A DNA stretch of 64,000 nt from NCBI GenBank assembly GCA_963170055.1, contig CAUJGJ010000264.1, positions 1,927,101-1,991,100 on the forward strand, written 5' to 3'. Shown one piece after another: positions 11,741-24,740 of the stretch (position 1 is its first letter; every line of letters begins with the position of its first letter). Source of the DNA: Halisarca cf. caerulea (lineage: Eukaryota; Porifera; Demospongiae; Chondrillida; Halisarcidae). A model generated the notes under the pieces. The model did no database searches and was not told where the DNA came from. It worked only from the letters and a program-made list of their open reading frames with translations. Position numbers and translations under genes: made by a program.

Positions 11741-12325
11741 ATGGCGTTCGCGCATCGTGGTGAGAAATTGGCGCCAAAGATTTTCTGTCAAGTTTTGGAA
11801 TGGATATTGGTTATATTCCTCTTGGGATGCAGAATTTGTAGCAATAAGTATGTTTATGTCTTTAGAATAGGGTTTGCTGAAGCTTTTATTGCATTTTAAC
11901 ATCTGTCTTCAGGCTCACATGAAACCCTTGCGTCACTATGCTTGCATGAAGAAATTGAGTGCAACTCTGTTGGATTGGCATGATTACTTTGAACTGAAAC
12001 GTTGGATATAGGTTAGTGGGTATATTATGGTTTTATTTGTGTTTGTTTTGAAGTATGCAAGCCTTAGCGAAGATAGCTTCAACTATAAGATATCCCGGAA
12101 TCGTTTGGCTCTAAAGTTTGCTCGATTTCTCGTGTTGTAGCTATAACTGAACCTACGGGTTCTAACCCTTCCATCGGCTGCAGAGTCTGTGCTCGTGGTG
12201 TTTACCGGTAGTGTATGGTGGAGTGTCACAAAACCAAACGAGGCCATATTCCTACGGATGATTTAGCGTGATATTTATACTTTGCCGAGTCGTCAGCCAA
12301 GTGATCCATTTTGTGTATTTTATTG
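11741..12325 (+). CDS. Possible 5' exons of a small membrane-protein gene
   Basis: This is the only plausible plus-strand gene start. Exon 1 (11741-11847) opens with ATG in a good context (acaaaATGGCG) and a locally CpG-rich setting (acgcgcgc, tcgcgcatcg, ggcgcc). It encodes MAFAHRGEKLAPKIF, then a hydrophobic helix (WILVIFLLGCRI), and ends at donor AATAA|GTATGT in phase 2. Exon 2 (12267-12325) follows an acceptor (gatgatttag) with matching phase and is again hydrophobic (VIFILCRVVSQVIHFVYFI), ending at consensus donor TG|GTAAGTG. Together they suggest a multi-pass membrane protein such as a MARVEL-type protein. I could not follow it further downstream, so it may be incomplete or a chance model. 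Confidence 0.33.
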
Positions 12326-12449
12326 GTAAGTGTCTTCCCTAATGTATCCTTAAATGATATATATGCGAGACTACAATTACTGCAATTACAACTACAATTA
12401 AAACGCAGTGCACATGCACAGAGCATGATGGCGCGTTATGTATGCATTC

Positions 12450-13060
12450 AAAGCAAGTAGAGCTTCTAATGAGTATTTCACAATATTATTTGAAGCTCAC
12501 AACATTTACATCAGCTATTATAGTTGTGTATGTACTCTTTGAAAGCAAAGTTTCTGATCAGTATTACACAATGTGATCTGTAGGCCACAAGATTTACATC
12601 AGCTAGTTGTGTATGTACTCATTGAAAGCCATGTTTCTGATATTAAGTATTATGCAATGTTTCTGATAAGTATTACGCAATGTGATTTGCAGCTCACAAG
12701 ATTCACATCAGGGCGTTGTGTAAACAGTGGTACCTCTTTTGAGAGACCCCCCTCGTAAGAGACCGCCTCTTTTGTAAGACCAGCCTCACTGAGAACCAAT
12801 GCACATATGTCCATACTAAATTCCCCCTCATCAAAAATTACCTCTTTGACAGACCACCTTTCGCCTGTCCCTAAGGGTGGTCACTCAAAAGAGGTACTAC
12901 TGGATATGTACTCGTTAAAAGCAGAGTTTCTGATGAATATTGTGCAATGCCTTTTGCAGCTCACAAGATGTACATCAGGACATTGTGTATGTACTTATTG
13001 AAAGGAGAGTTTCTGATGAATACTTGCAGCTCACAAGATTTATATCGTGTGATGTGAACT
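12450..13060. repeat. Degenerate tandem repeat, ~95-105 bp unit, about five copies
   Basis: Each unit carries gagtttctgat-(g/a)a-tatt, then gcagctcacaagatttacatca, then gttgtgtatgtactc. Copies start near 12455, 12545, 12630, 12900 and 12990. The array is interrupted at 12723-12904 by a MITE. Every unit contains a ttgcag|CTCACAAG splice-acceptor-like string. Confidence 0.7.
12723..12904. mobile_element. MITE inserted in the tandem repeat, with TA target duplication
   Basis: The ends cagtggtacctcttttgaga and ctcaaaagaggtactactg are inverted. TA at 12721-12722 and 12905-12906 flanks the element, and joining the flanks restores the tandem-repeat text gttgtgtatgtactc. The insertion site is therefore visible directly. 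The TIR resembles the inner arm of the element at 6777-8468, and TA duplication suggests the Tc1/mariner/pogo superfamily. Confidence 0.8.
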
Positions 13061-14240
13061 TTTGTTTAGTGCATGCTCTATGTTCTGTTCCCGGTAGTCT
13101 GGCATATTCAGCCCATTTTTGCCTGTACCATTTGTAGTGAGGCGATAAGGGTCTGGTGTGATGGGCTGCTTATGCACCAAAGGAGTGGGGTCAGTGATCC
13201 CATGTGATGAACATAGTGAACACACACACGTAGTCTGCTCGTATTTTTCACTAGTTTTCTATATGATCCTCAGTCTTCTTTCCTGCAATGGTTTCATGAA
13301 TGGTTTGGTCATGTGTCTCTGAGACTGTAATTAGAGCTACTGTGCTCAGACCAAAGTTACAGTGACTGTTATCTCAGCATCAGCTGACCACCTTTTGAGT
13401 ACTTTAGAGGTTAAACATTGAGTAGACTTCATTATACCATCTATCTTGATATTAAAACTGACATGAACAGTTGTATGTACAATGTGGACAGTACCATTAG
13501 GGACACTGAGAATTTTTTTCAAGGCTAGATGAATTACTCTTTTTTTCTACCCTCAATACTTTAGAAAATTGATGGGAATTGAAATATATCTGTAACTAGG
13601 GGATTAATTGTAGCCCCCCTTCTCTGATATGCATGCTAACTCTCCGTCAGTAGGCTATATGTATACTGATGCAAAGATATTGGTTATTTTTTCCATTAGA
13701 GTACTATAATATTATCTGCATTCTGATTGGGTGCACAGTTCTCTGTACAGTGACCCAGGTAATGCAGGTCACTACAATGGACCAGTATGGCAGAGGTGGA
13801 AGTGGGTGAGGTAAACCAGGCATCTTCCAGGCTGGAAGTATATATAAACCAGACGTTATTGATGTATGACAACATGTCCATAGCCATGTTATCACTGTAT
13901 TTCCATTGGTAATACTGACAGTATTAACATAGGTGGCCATGGAAATTTTTCTTGAAAAAATATACGGTAACTTAATTTGTACCATGCAAGCCCCAGTACA
14001 TTGGACTTTGGGTGGACATCTTTTTATGTATGTATTACATTTATTACAGTGACCATGCACTTCTTTACCTGCAGAAATAGGAAATATGTACGTATGTTAT
14101 GAAATATAAAATCAGTGGTATTTGAAAGATCCACTCACTATTCATGCAGTTGTTGACTGATGCATGCAATGCTTATGTAGTTATATTGTGTTAACTGGAG
14201 GCCTAGTTTGCCTTTCTATAATATTACTTAATGTTGTCCT
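13061..14240. other. No gene seen; right part duplicated near 16.65 kb
   Basis: I find no exon with convincing coding content. From about 14100 the sequence is a diverged copy of 16640-16790, the 3' flank of the paired small genes. Confidence 0.4.
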
Positions 14241-14244
14241 TTCT

Positions 14245-15398
<1,154 letters not shown>

Positions 15399-15399
15399 T

Positions 15400-16320
15400 T
15401 CGGCTTTACTTGTATCCCACTCCTCCTGCACACCACGCTGCCGTATGGTGTATTTAGTGTCATCAAGTGCATAAGTGACACTATGTTTTGGATGGACTGT
15501 ATGGGTTAAATTTACCCATGAATTTCATTACTTGTTTTAGCCACCCAAATCAATTTCATTGCATAAATTGTCAGCAATAGTCTGGGTTTGGGCGCAGCTT
15601 AGGCCTGTTCTGTACTTTAATAGTAGTCAGCAGACATTTATGTGTGCACAAGACATGCCGCATACTACCAGATGGACCAGGCTGGGCTATTGATATTGGT
15701 GCATAGTTCTAGGAAGTGTATTGCATGGCAGATCTCATTCCCCTACCAGTTATGGGCCCACTGGTACCAACCACCACTTCCTTTTCTTATTGATATTTAG
15801 TTTAATTTAGTTTCGGTAGCTTTGTCTTTTGCCTCTAAGATGACACCTATATGTGACTGCTCTGGTGTGTTGAGATAGAAACTGGGCACATTTGTACAAG
15901 CATTGGTGAGATCCTCTCAAAATGAAATGGTCCTATTCCCATGCAATGTGGGTGTTCATCTGTGTCTGTCTGTTGATGGGTGTGCTTTGTTATTTCCTCT
16001 GTCATTGTCAGTGCTATAGCTGCTGTGCTGAACCGTATGGGTTTGTTAGTCAGTGGTTATGTACTGAAAAGGATGTAGTGGAGCCTACAGCATCCAACAC
16101 TCTGTGTGCAGCTAATAACGTGTTGCATTACAGAGGTTGCTGAGTTACTGAGGACTCTATTGTATAGCCTGTTGTATAGTCTATATTTGGTGATTGTCCT
16201 TCAGAATGCTGTGATCAGATTTCTTAAAATTTTTGGTGTCAGACGGAATACAGAGGTCCCACATCCCTTCTATAGAAGATCTATAGAATTGCCATATACG
16301 TAAGTACCTGTACTTTGTAC
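15400..16320. other. Duplicated upstream flank, no exon identified
   Basis: This stretch is paralogous to about 17640-19080, including gtgtatttagtgtcatcaagtg and the cccatgcaatgtgggtgt segment. The plus-strand open frame at 15922-16143 overlaps a MITE-like piece (gtggagcctacag...) and differs in the other copy. I read it as non-coding promoter and flank. Confidence 0.45.
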
Positions 16321-16324
16321 ATAA

Positions 16325-16328
<4 letters not shown>

Positions 16329-16371
<43 letters not shown>
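16329..16371. repeat. (TA)n microsatellite
   Basis: About 43 bases of TA, flanked on each side by the inverted text accaat/attggt. Confidence 0.9.
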
Positions 16372-16374
<3 letters not shown>

Positions 16375-16493
16375 TTTTGTATGTTTTTTAGTTTTGGTAT
16401 GTACGTACACCATTGAATGTGTCTAATATATAATCTGCTTATGACGATATTGGAAAGGGTTTCTTTTCTACTTCGTGTATAGTTTATATGTGT

Positions 16494-16630
16494 ACAGTCA
16501 CACCTCATTTATCCATCAATGGTTCATCATAAAATGTGTTTATCCGACACTTTGTTGTGAATTTCCCTTTAATCTCGCTTGATTTATCTAAACCTTGTTT
16601 ATCCGACACATTTCATTGACGGAAATAGGA
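16494..16630. mobile_element. pogo-like MITE copy (cacctcatttatcc family)
   Basis: It starts gtacagtcacacctcattta and contains three spaced gtttatccgacac-like blocks. A second copy at 19588-19690 has the same start and order. Such cagt.a.acctc starts are typical of pogo/Tigger-type elements. Confidence 0.5.
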
Positions 16631-17112
16631 ATTTGAAAACAGTTATGAATATGAAATCAGTGCATGGTAGTTCTAAGATTCACGTAATGTTTATGCAGCC
16701 GTTGACTGACGCATGCAATACCTACTCAGTTGCATGTTAACTGTGGGCTTAATTTGCCTTTGTGGTATTGCCTAATGCTGTTCTTTGTCTGTCAGCAGCA
16801 TCCTGATTTCCTCGGTGGACGTGGATTGTGTAGCCTTACAGAGTTGTATGGCTCCGTACTTCTAGAAGAGTAGTTGCGGAACTTTCTTAATTCTGAGTCC
16901 TTCACAGGTTCATCATGTTCTGGACATCGCTTGGTTAGAGCTAGCTGGTATGTCAGATAATCATAGTCTCCACATTCATACGTACATTACACGTAGCACC
17001 TATACTGATGGAATATTATGTATGTACATCGTAGACAGATATTAGTATTGATTTAGCTTTCGTGAATAGTTCTCTGTCTTGTATAATTACGGCTTTGATT
17101 GTTACCAAGGAA

Positions 17113-17116
<4 letters not shown>

Positions 17117-17168
<52 letters not shown>
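17117..17168. repeat. (TG)n microsatellite
   Basis: About 52 bases of pure TG at the position that corresponds to 14577-14972 in the paralogous intron. Confidence 0.95.
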
Positions 17169-17171
<3 letters not shown>

Positions 17172-17515
17172 CTGCATGTATGTGTGCAGTGCAGTGCATT
17201 ACAGTGTAAAATGATAGATGGCTGTACTGTACTACAGTACTACGTAAATAGGGCGAACCCTACTGTTCAGGCATGTGATACTCTATTTGGGATTTGTATA
17301 TACTACGGTATAGTAAGCTAGTATGGAGATGTGTAGGGAACACATTTATGCCTATCAAATGCAGCTACTTTAGCAATTTCTACCACTAAAGGGGATTTAT
17401 TTTAGGTTTGCGTCCTTTTTCTCTTTACTAAACAACAGTTAATTGTGTTACCTAAATAACTAACAGTTCAGCCATTCCTGGTGGAGTGTATGTATCTCAT
17501 TAGTTAGTATACTAG

Positions 17516-17591
<76 letters not shown>
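17516..17591. repeat. (TG)n microsatellite
   Basis: About 76 bases of pure TG, ~30 bases inside the intron from the tiny first exon of the 16.8-17.6 kb gene. It is absent from the paralogue. Confidence 0.95.
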
Positions 17592-17594
<3 letters not shown>

Positions 17595-18413
17595 ATTTGG
17601 TTCACTTTGTCACTTACTTGTTGACTCATTTTGGCTTGTCTTGTAACCACTGCTCCTACAGTTTACGTGGCCACTAAGTCGTATATTTAGTGTCATCAAG
17701 TGACACAAGTGCACACTGCATGCTGGGTGGACTGCATGGGTTGAATTTGCCCATGAATTTCATTACTAGTTTTAACCTACCCACACAACTTTCATTGCAT
17801 AAATTGTCTGCAATTGTCTGGGTGTGGATGCATATTTTTGCTTTGACATTGTTCCTTAGTCCAGTTCTATACTAACATAGTAGTCAGCAGGCATTGATGT
17901 GTATGTAAGGTTCAGCTCACACCACCAGATGGACCAAGCTGGGCTACTTATTGATATTGGTGTGTAGTTCTATAAAGTGTATATCAGATCTCACTCATCT
18001 TACCAGTACGCGTCCACTGGTACCAACCACCAGCTCTTCTTCATATTGATGTACGTTGTACATAATTTGGTGGCTTATCTCTTCCCTTTAAGATGGCACC
18101 TACGTTACTAGCTACTCTTAACGTGTTGAGATAAAATCCGGACACATTTATTCAAACATTGCTGAGATCCTCTCAAGAAGAAATGGTCGATTCCCATGCA
18201 ATGTGGGTGTCCGTTTGTGTCTGTCTGTTGTCGGGTGTGCTCTACTATTTGCTTTGTCATTGCTATAGCTGCTGTGGTATACTGTGTGGTTGTGCTTATC
18301 AATAGTTGTATACCGAGAAGTTTCCTTTGATTTATAGACATTGCCATATACGTATATACCTGTGTATGTACATAACCCATGCATGTATAAGTGGTTTTGT
18401 GTGTGTATAACAC

Positions 18414-18726
18414 CGTATGCGCTCAAACCTTTGCGGATGGCTGATTTTCAATAGTTTCGCAGTTTTTATTTTCACGGATCCCCCTTTAAATCGTTCCTTT
18501 TTTAGCCTTTTACTGACCTAAACTTTGTTAGTTTGCAGATGAAAGTTTTTTGAGAAAAGAGCGAAGGCACTGCCGTGCTTTTGCACGACTTCTGTTCTTT
18601 TGACGGCCATCTTGGTCATTTCACAAGAGCTCGACCTAAATTTTCGCAGGCTTAAAATATCTGCGCATGGGTTCCAATCCGCAAGAACGGTGAAAATTTC
18701 ATCCTGCAAAAATTTGAGCGCATACG
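18414..18726. mobile_element. Complete MITE of the gcggatggctt family
   Basis: The ends cgtatgcgctcaaac and gtttgagcgcatacg (read on opposite strands) are inverted repeats. Subterminal blocks with gcggatgg and ccatgcgcaga-like text are also inverted. It has no coding capacity. Relatives lie at 3735-3815 and 28351-28666. Confidence 0.75.
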
Positions 18727-19244
18727 TACCTTCTCCAATCTGCTTATGGCAATGTTGTAAAGAGTATCCCTTCTACCTGGTGTATGGTTATGTCATTGTC
18801 TTTGCTACATTAACTGCTGTGGTGAACTGTGTGGTTGTGCTTATCAGTACTTGTCTACTGAAAGAGTTTTAGTGGAGCCTACAGAGTCCAGCACTCTATG
18901 CAGCAAACAATGTGTTGGATTACAGAGATTGTGTAGTCAGTGAGGAGTCCATTGTATAGCCTGTGATGTAGTCTGTATTTTGTGATTGTCCTTCAGAATA
19001 CTGTGATCATATTTCATCAAATTTTTAGTTTCAGATGGAATACAGAGGTTCCAGATCCCTTTGATCTATGGAGTTTGCTATATACCTGCCTATGTCATAA
19101 TCCATGTACGTATGTACATATATACAGTATGAGCAGTTTTGTGTGTGTGTATTACTTTTGGTACACCATTAGATGTGTCCAATATCTTCTCTAATCTGCT
19201 TATGGCAATGTTGGAAAGCGTATCCCTTTTACCTGGTTTATGTA

Positions 19245-19365
19245 TTAGTTATATCCTGTCCAGGTGTGCTACAGCAGAAATACAGTGCTGACTGACCGAG
19301 GGCGAAGCCCGAGGTCATCAGCATTGTATTTTCTGCTGTAGCACACCTGGACAGGATATAACTAA
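19245..19365. mobile_element. Fold-back element with ~52-bp arms
   Basis: The left arm begins ttagttatatcctgtccagg and the right arm ends with its reverse complement. The loop is gaccgagggcgaagcccgaggtc-like and is itself a small GC hairpin. It lies inside a wider inverted pair, gtatcctgg at 19370 and ccaggatac at about 19563. Confidence 0.8.
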
Positions 19366-19587
19366 TTTGTATCCTGGCAACCATTCACTGTTGACTGTTG
19401 GTGTGTACAGCCTCATCTAGAGTTGATCAGTTTTAGCCACTTACCCTATCAATTGACATCAATTGACATCAATTAGGAAGTGTGCGTATATCAGTGACCT
19501 GTGCTACATCACAAAGGTCAGCACACTTTTTCCTTTGATCCACCCATAATTCGCCCCCACACCAGGATACAAGGTTTATACGTATTC

Positions 19588-19690
19588 AGTCACACCTCAT
19601 TTATCCAACACTTGTCTATCTGAAAACATTGTTTATCCGACACTTTGCAGTGAACTCTAGTTTACCCGACACCTTTCGTGAGGAGCAGGT
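19588..19690. mobile_element. pogo-like MITE copy (cacctcatttatcc family)
   Basis: It starts cagtcacacctcatttatcc and holds repeated tttatccgacac blocks, as at 16494-16630. Confidence 0.5.
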
Positions 19691-19699
19691 GTGGTTGAA

Positions 19700-21100
19700 T
19701 AAACAAATATCCACATGTGTACTTTAACTTACGTACCTTTGTATTGTGAATGTATTCACTACTGGAGATGTTTTGTCTTCAGACGGCTAACGCATGTCAT
19801 TATATCCAACAAAATATCATTCAGTTGTACAGCGTTTTACCCACTTGGTCTTTTTCAGCTACACAAACTAAAATTCTAATAGTACAAATACATAGTAGTC
19901 TCTCAATCTTAGTTTGTTTACCTGAAGAAACAAAGGCAATTTAATGCTGATTGTTTAATGGCTAATTGTGGCATACGCATGCTGCATGTTCACTTTTTAA
20001 ATCTGTAATCACCCTTGTGGTGGTTGTGTTGTATGCAGTAGTTTCATTCCTCTTCCATCTGACCATGATATTGTATGCCTATGGTACGTTTGTATGTACG
20101 TACGTATATGTGTGGCATGTATCTACTCACGGTTGTATGCCAATTCTGATGCGAAATTGTCAATGAGTGTATATTACCTGGAGAATGCTTACCTCATTGT
20201 AACCAGTTGGCTTCACTCTTCATTCTTCTTTGTCATTCTTACACTTCTGTACTTGTAGGAATATGTGCACAGTGATAGTGGCACGCACTGCTTCTGCATG
20301 CATACAGGTACTGCCCAGTACACACTGTATGGCAGGTGGCTGTATTGCTTCTTGAATGTATTGTACAAAGGAGAAGGGGTTGCTTGCATGCAGGTTAGAT
20401 ATGAGAGTATATGTGTGCTAGCAGGTATTTGTGGTGTGTATTTTTGTGTATTTTTCACTTACGTACACTTGACATGTTTGCTCTCCAATCCTGTTCAAGA
20501 ATTCTGAACGTAACTTAGCGTGCCAGTTTCTTATCTAATTTATTTATGATATGTTGTATCATATCAGATGCTTTGTTTAATGCCAAAAATCTTTTACGTA
20601 TTTGGTGGGTTGCAAACTTCCTGGATCTGAGCGATTCCGGGAATTTGTACTCCTAGTTTTGCATATTAAGTGAATCTGCTATATACTGTGCTTTGTGTGG
20701 AGTGAATGTCACATGCAGGTTGCTTTGCGGCCAATCCTTGTATTTTCAAATTTTATTGTGACATTTATTCCCATTAACATGCAGGGTAGTAATAATATTT
20801 GTCTGTGTATATACTGTTAGGTTGTGTTGCCAAGAGTGGTACCCTCTATAGCAGTGTTGTTCAAAATCTGTTTCCCAACTCAGTGTCATCTGATGGTATC
20901 CGAAGTGTGTTATTTCTGTGCACTCTGTATGTATGTATGTACTGGTATTAGGTAATGATGATTAACCCATGTTTACCATAATATATTTTGTCATTGATAC
21001 ATGTTAAATATCGAACATACATAAGTACATACATGCCCAAATGCAGTTTCAGACTGTGTGGCACAAGTGTGCATATTCTATTAGATACATTCAAGTTTTG
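19700..21100. other. Intergenic, partly duplicated; no gene seen
   Basis: The segment 20260-20400 has diverged copies at about 25720-25870, 37960-38070 and 39890-39980, sharing text such as tggctgcattgcttctgg. About 20820-20960 is copied at 41620-41760. A short minus-strand open stretch near 20300-20213 (ending MTKKNEE) follows a gcatgcag acceptor-like site and could be an exon remnant, but the other copies do not keep it. Confidence 0.4.
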
Positions 21101-21109
21101 CATTTGACT

Positions 21110-23130
21110 TTATTTCTTCTTTGGTTTTCCTTTGTGGTGTTGTGGCTGGGGCTGCATTGGTGGCTGCGGCTTCTGCTGGTGGTGATGGTGATGGTGGTGT
21201 TCGTGTTGGACCGGCTGCAGCTTTTGCTGATGTTGGTGTTGGTGGTGGTGATGGTGGTGGTGTTCGTGTTGCTGGGGCTGTTGCTTGATCTGTACTGGCT
21301 TGTGTGCTGGTGGGCCGGTGTGGTGGTGATGGTGGTGGTGTTCGTGTTGCTGGGGCTGTTGCTTGGTCTGTACTGGCTTTTGTGCTGGTGGGCCGGTGTG
21401 GTGGTGGTGATGGTGGTGTTCGTGTTGCTGAGGCTTTTGCTTGGGCTCTACTGGCTGGTGTGCTGGTGGGCTGGTGTGGTGGTGATGGTGGTGGTGTTCG
21501 TGTTGCTGGGGCTGTTGCTTGGTCTGCACTGGCTTGTGTGCTGGTGGGCCGGTGTGTTGGTGATGGTGGTGGTGTTCGTGTTGCTGGGGCTGTTGCTTGG
21601 TCTGTACTGGCTTATTAGCTGGTGGGCCGGTGCGGTGGTGATGGTGGTGTTCGTGTTGCTGGGGCTGTTGCTTGGTCTGTACTGGCTTATTAGTTGGTGG
21701 ACCGGTGTGGTGGTGATGGTGGTGTTCGTGTTGCTGGGGCTTTTGCTTGGGCTCTACTGGCTGGTGTGCTGGTGGGCTGGTGTGGTGGTGGTGGTGGTGA
21801 TGATGGACCACATGTTGCTGGGGCTGTTGCTTTTGCTGGACTGGCTTGTGAGCTGGTGGGCTATGGTGGTGGTGGTGATGGTGGACCACGTGTTGCTGGC
21901 TTGGCTGGTGACTATGGTCCTGCTTGGGTCCCTTGGACTTGCTAGGTTTCGATTCCTGTAGTTCACTTCCGTGATGGCTCTTGGAGTTCTTTTCTTCATG
22001 AAAAGTCAACTTTGCATTTTTGCCATCTTTCAGCTTGGCTTTAGAACGAGTTCCCTAGTGTGACAGATTGTATCATGGTCAACAACTGAACAACCAACAT
22101 CCTACCGTTAGTATCATATTATACAGGAATCAGTGTACAGGGTGGTCCTCAGGACAGAAAAAGAACAGTAGTATGAATTCAACCCACCAATCAAACCAAA
22201 GGTGTTTCTGGCCATTATATTAACTTTACTTTGAAATCTTCATTTCGTTAATGTAAAGGGGAAGGGTGAGTGTAGTGTGTTGTTACACAGTGCCTCCTGG
22301 GTAGATAGGGTTCAGAACTTATGAGTTTAGTCAAAATATAAGTACTGTTTAAATTTTGTTATGTTATCACAAAAAGTAGCTAATATTAGTATTCGTGACA
22401 TGCAATCCCCTGATGATGTGGTGAACATTCACTTTTCAATACAAACTTCACTCATTCCTAGTGTACCCAAAATTGTGTACAGTTGTAAACTGTATTGCTT
22501 ATTCCCTCGAAACGTCTATTGTTATCTCAATAGCGCTGAGACAGTTCACGAGAATGAATCTCTTAATTACTCCACACACTGAAACAACTGAGAGTACTGA
22601 AAGGATGAGTACAGCAAAATAAAAGCTACTTAAATACTAGATGGTACAGGAAACCACAAGACGATGAAATACAGGCAAACTAAAATATATTCTTAGATGT
22701 GGTTGGTCTCTTAGACAGCAGAAGGGAAAGTGAAAGTGGTTACTAAGAGACAGAAAGGTGGTACAACAATAACTGATCTAAATATGGTGTAATTACAAAG
22801 GACAGTGTGACCAGGAACCATAACTCAAACCAAAAGGAAGTATCATGTTACAGATAGGACATTAAATTACAATGATACATCTAACCACAAAACCACAACC
22901 TCAAGAATGTACAATCAATGAATAATTAATGAACCTGTACCAACACACAATACTCATGTAAAACATCATGCACTCATAACAACACATGCAATAGTCCAAT
23001 GGCTATGCCATTACACAGTCTTTATTGTCTACTGTCTTTGCCAGGCATTATTCTCAAACATTGTCTGAAGTGACTCTAAAGTGTTGACCTATTCTACTCC
23101 CTTTATACCTATACAGACACTCACACTCAT
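21110..23130 (-). CDS. His/Pro/Gln-rich repeat protein, SExRK-head family (~316 residues)
   Basis: Exon 1 is predicted at 23130-23125 (ATG AGT then a gtgagt donor). Exon 2 starts after acceptor cacactag at 22054 and runs to a stop at 21110, phase 0. The head (about residues 3-45) reads GTRSKAKLKDGKNAKLTFHE, KNSKSHHGSELQ. Eight tandem units of ~26 residues follow, each with 5-8 histidines and a GPPAHKPVQTKQQPQQ-type linker (two units have SPPAHQPVEPKQKPQQ). The end is basic, GKPKKK. There is no signal peptide or membrane segment, so it should be intracellular. Poly-His suggests metal or polyanion binding, which is inference. Paralogues with the same head lie at 29 and 42 kb. Confidence 0.7.
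22060..23120 (-). other. Intron of the His-rich gene, with blocks shared by its paralogues
   Basis: About 22260-22330 (cagtgcctcctgggtagatag) recurs near 32510 and 42590. About 23030-23215, which contains the tiny first exon, recurs near 32700-32870 and 42770-42930. I see no further exon. Confidence 0.5.
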
Positions 23131-24740
23131 TTTAGCCCCGCTGATATCCTCTGCTCCTGAATGTGTTGTATTGGTCTTGTCTACGGCTGTTACGGTTTTG
23201 ACTGCGTATATAGATTTATGCCACGTGTAGTCACATGACTATAGAGACAGGAACACCACTAACAATATTCATAGTATTTAAATTATATTCATTGTCTAAA
23301 GCTGCTGCTCTTCATGAATATCATTACTGACATAAAATGGCTCTGACATGCTGGGGAGGATAATACTGGCATCAGATATACTAATGAAATAGAACGTTAA
23401 CTTACAGTGATAAGCATCAAGGAATACTTATTAAAAATACTTTATTCTTGAAGCTTCAATACTAAACATGACACATGACAATATATGCTCTCCAAACCTC
23501 ATTCTGGGTGATATTTCTGGAATAGACGCAGTTTGGATTCAATCAGCGTCCAACCTGGATTAAAGGCAATTCGGATGATATCTAGATTAGGGTGAACATG
23601 TCTTTGCTTTGCTGTCTGATCGACTTGCTGCTTGTAACAGTGACTATGTCTCCATGTGACTTTCGTGTGTATTTAAAGTTTATAGATATTATCTTGTGAA
23701 GTATGTGTGTGTGTATGGGCATAGCTTGAGTTTCCATTTCAAGCAAATCCATATATGTACAGTATGAAGTCCACACGAAGTGTTCGGTCCAGTCCCCACA
23801 CTGTGGAGAGCTTTGGAATGAGAGAAGTTTGTATAATGACCAAAAATAGCTTTCCTCAGTGCGGATCTGCCCATGCATGCATCATCTTGTGAACCTCTAC
23901 TTAGGTATATCTGTCAGACTGTTTGTTTCACATCTGGTCAGTATTATGTTTGTCATTTTCTTTGCCGCATACCCATATTTTTAGTTTTGTTTTTGTGGAG
24001 ATACTGGATAATAGTAAGAATGTTGAAGAGCTGCGCATTTTTAATCCAGTATAGTGGATATTGTGTTGCAGCCAAGCCTGTCCTACAGCCACTACTGCCC
24101 TTGCTATATTCATAGTAGTGGCCTTGTATAGTTGCAGTTGATGGACCGCCTGGAGACTTTGTTAGCAGATTATTAAGTTAAACGATGAATGTATACATAT
24201 GTGAGTAGTTTGCTGACATGCAGCAATTGATACTTCATTGTTTACTGTGCTAGCTGTTCAGTATTTGCTTTTGCTGAGTTATTATGTACGATTTTCGAAG
24301 AATTCTTTCTGTTACTCACATGTGGGCTCCTCTGAGAGGTCCCCTCCAGAATCACCTGAATGCTGAATGTTGTAATTGTGCTGTTTGTGGTTTTACAATG
24401 AATCGAGGGTATTGCTCATTATCAGCAGTTGCCTACTCAAGTAGATATAGTAGAGCCTCTATAGTCTGGACCGGGTGCTCTGTGTAGCGAACAGTTGTTG
24501 GATTGCAGAGGTTCTCGGTTTATCAAAGACTTTATTGCACAGTTTCATGTTGCAATTGTCCTTCAGAATATGCCATCAGATTTCAAAGAATTACTTAGGT
24601 GTTGGAAATCAGAAGTGCCAGTGCTCTTGTATGGAAGTTGCCGTATTATAGCCGTGTACATACGTAATGTACACAGAACAAATTTTACAGTATGTATTAG
24701 TGGTTTTGTATGGGTAATAATAATAATAATATATATAATA
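23131..24740. other. Duplicated upstream flank, no coding exon seen
   Basis: This is paralogous to about 32880-34140, 42930-43760 and partly 48120-48600 (shared text includes cacatgtgggctcctctgag and ccctccagaatcacct). A MITE-like piece at about 24449-24530 (gtagagcctctatagtctgg) resembles copies at about 16083, 18872 and 41130. Confidence 0.45.

Larger units (their letters stand above)
16792..17629 (-). pseudogene. Paralogue of the 14.2-kb gene, exon 2 frameshifted, C-terminal GCC
   Basis: Exon 1 (17629-17618) reads ATG AGT CAA CAA then gtaagt, as in the neighbour. Exon 2 begins at the same acceptor (cagtatag, exon from 16999) but carries a four-base insertion near its start, and the entering frame hits TGA after seven codons. 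Beyond it the second frame resumes the family protein: CGDYDYLTYQLALTKRCP, KDSELRKF, then Pro-rich sequence ending KSGCC. The retained C-terminal CC and the low divergence suggest recent loss, an alternative 5' exon or an assembly error. The intron holds two (TG)n tracts. Confidence 0.55.

Noticed and set aside
15922..16143. Plus-strand frame starting MKWSYSHAMWVFICVCLLMG that resembles a signal or membrane peptide
   Set aside because: Its 3' half is a MITE-like repeat, and the duplicated copy near 18.18 kb is not open in the same way. It is most likely duplicated non-coding flank.
21041..21961. 306-codon plus-strand Leu/Val/Trp-rich open frame
   Set aside because: It is the antisense of the His-rich exon. 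Its repeats mirror the His codons, whereas the minus frame has the conserved head, splice acceptor and paralogues.
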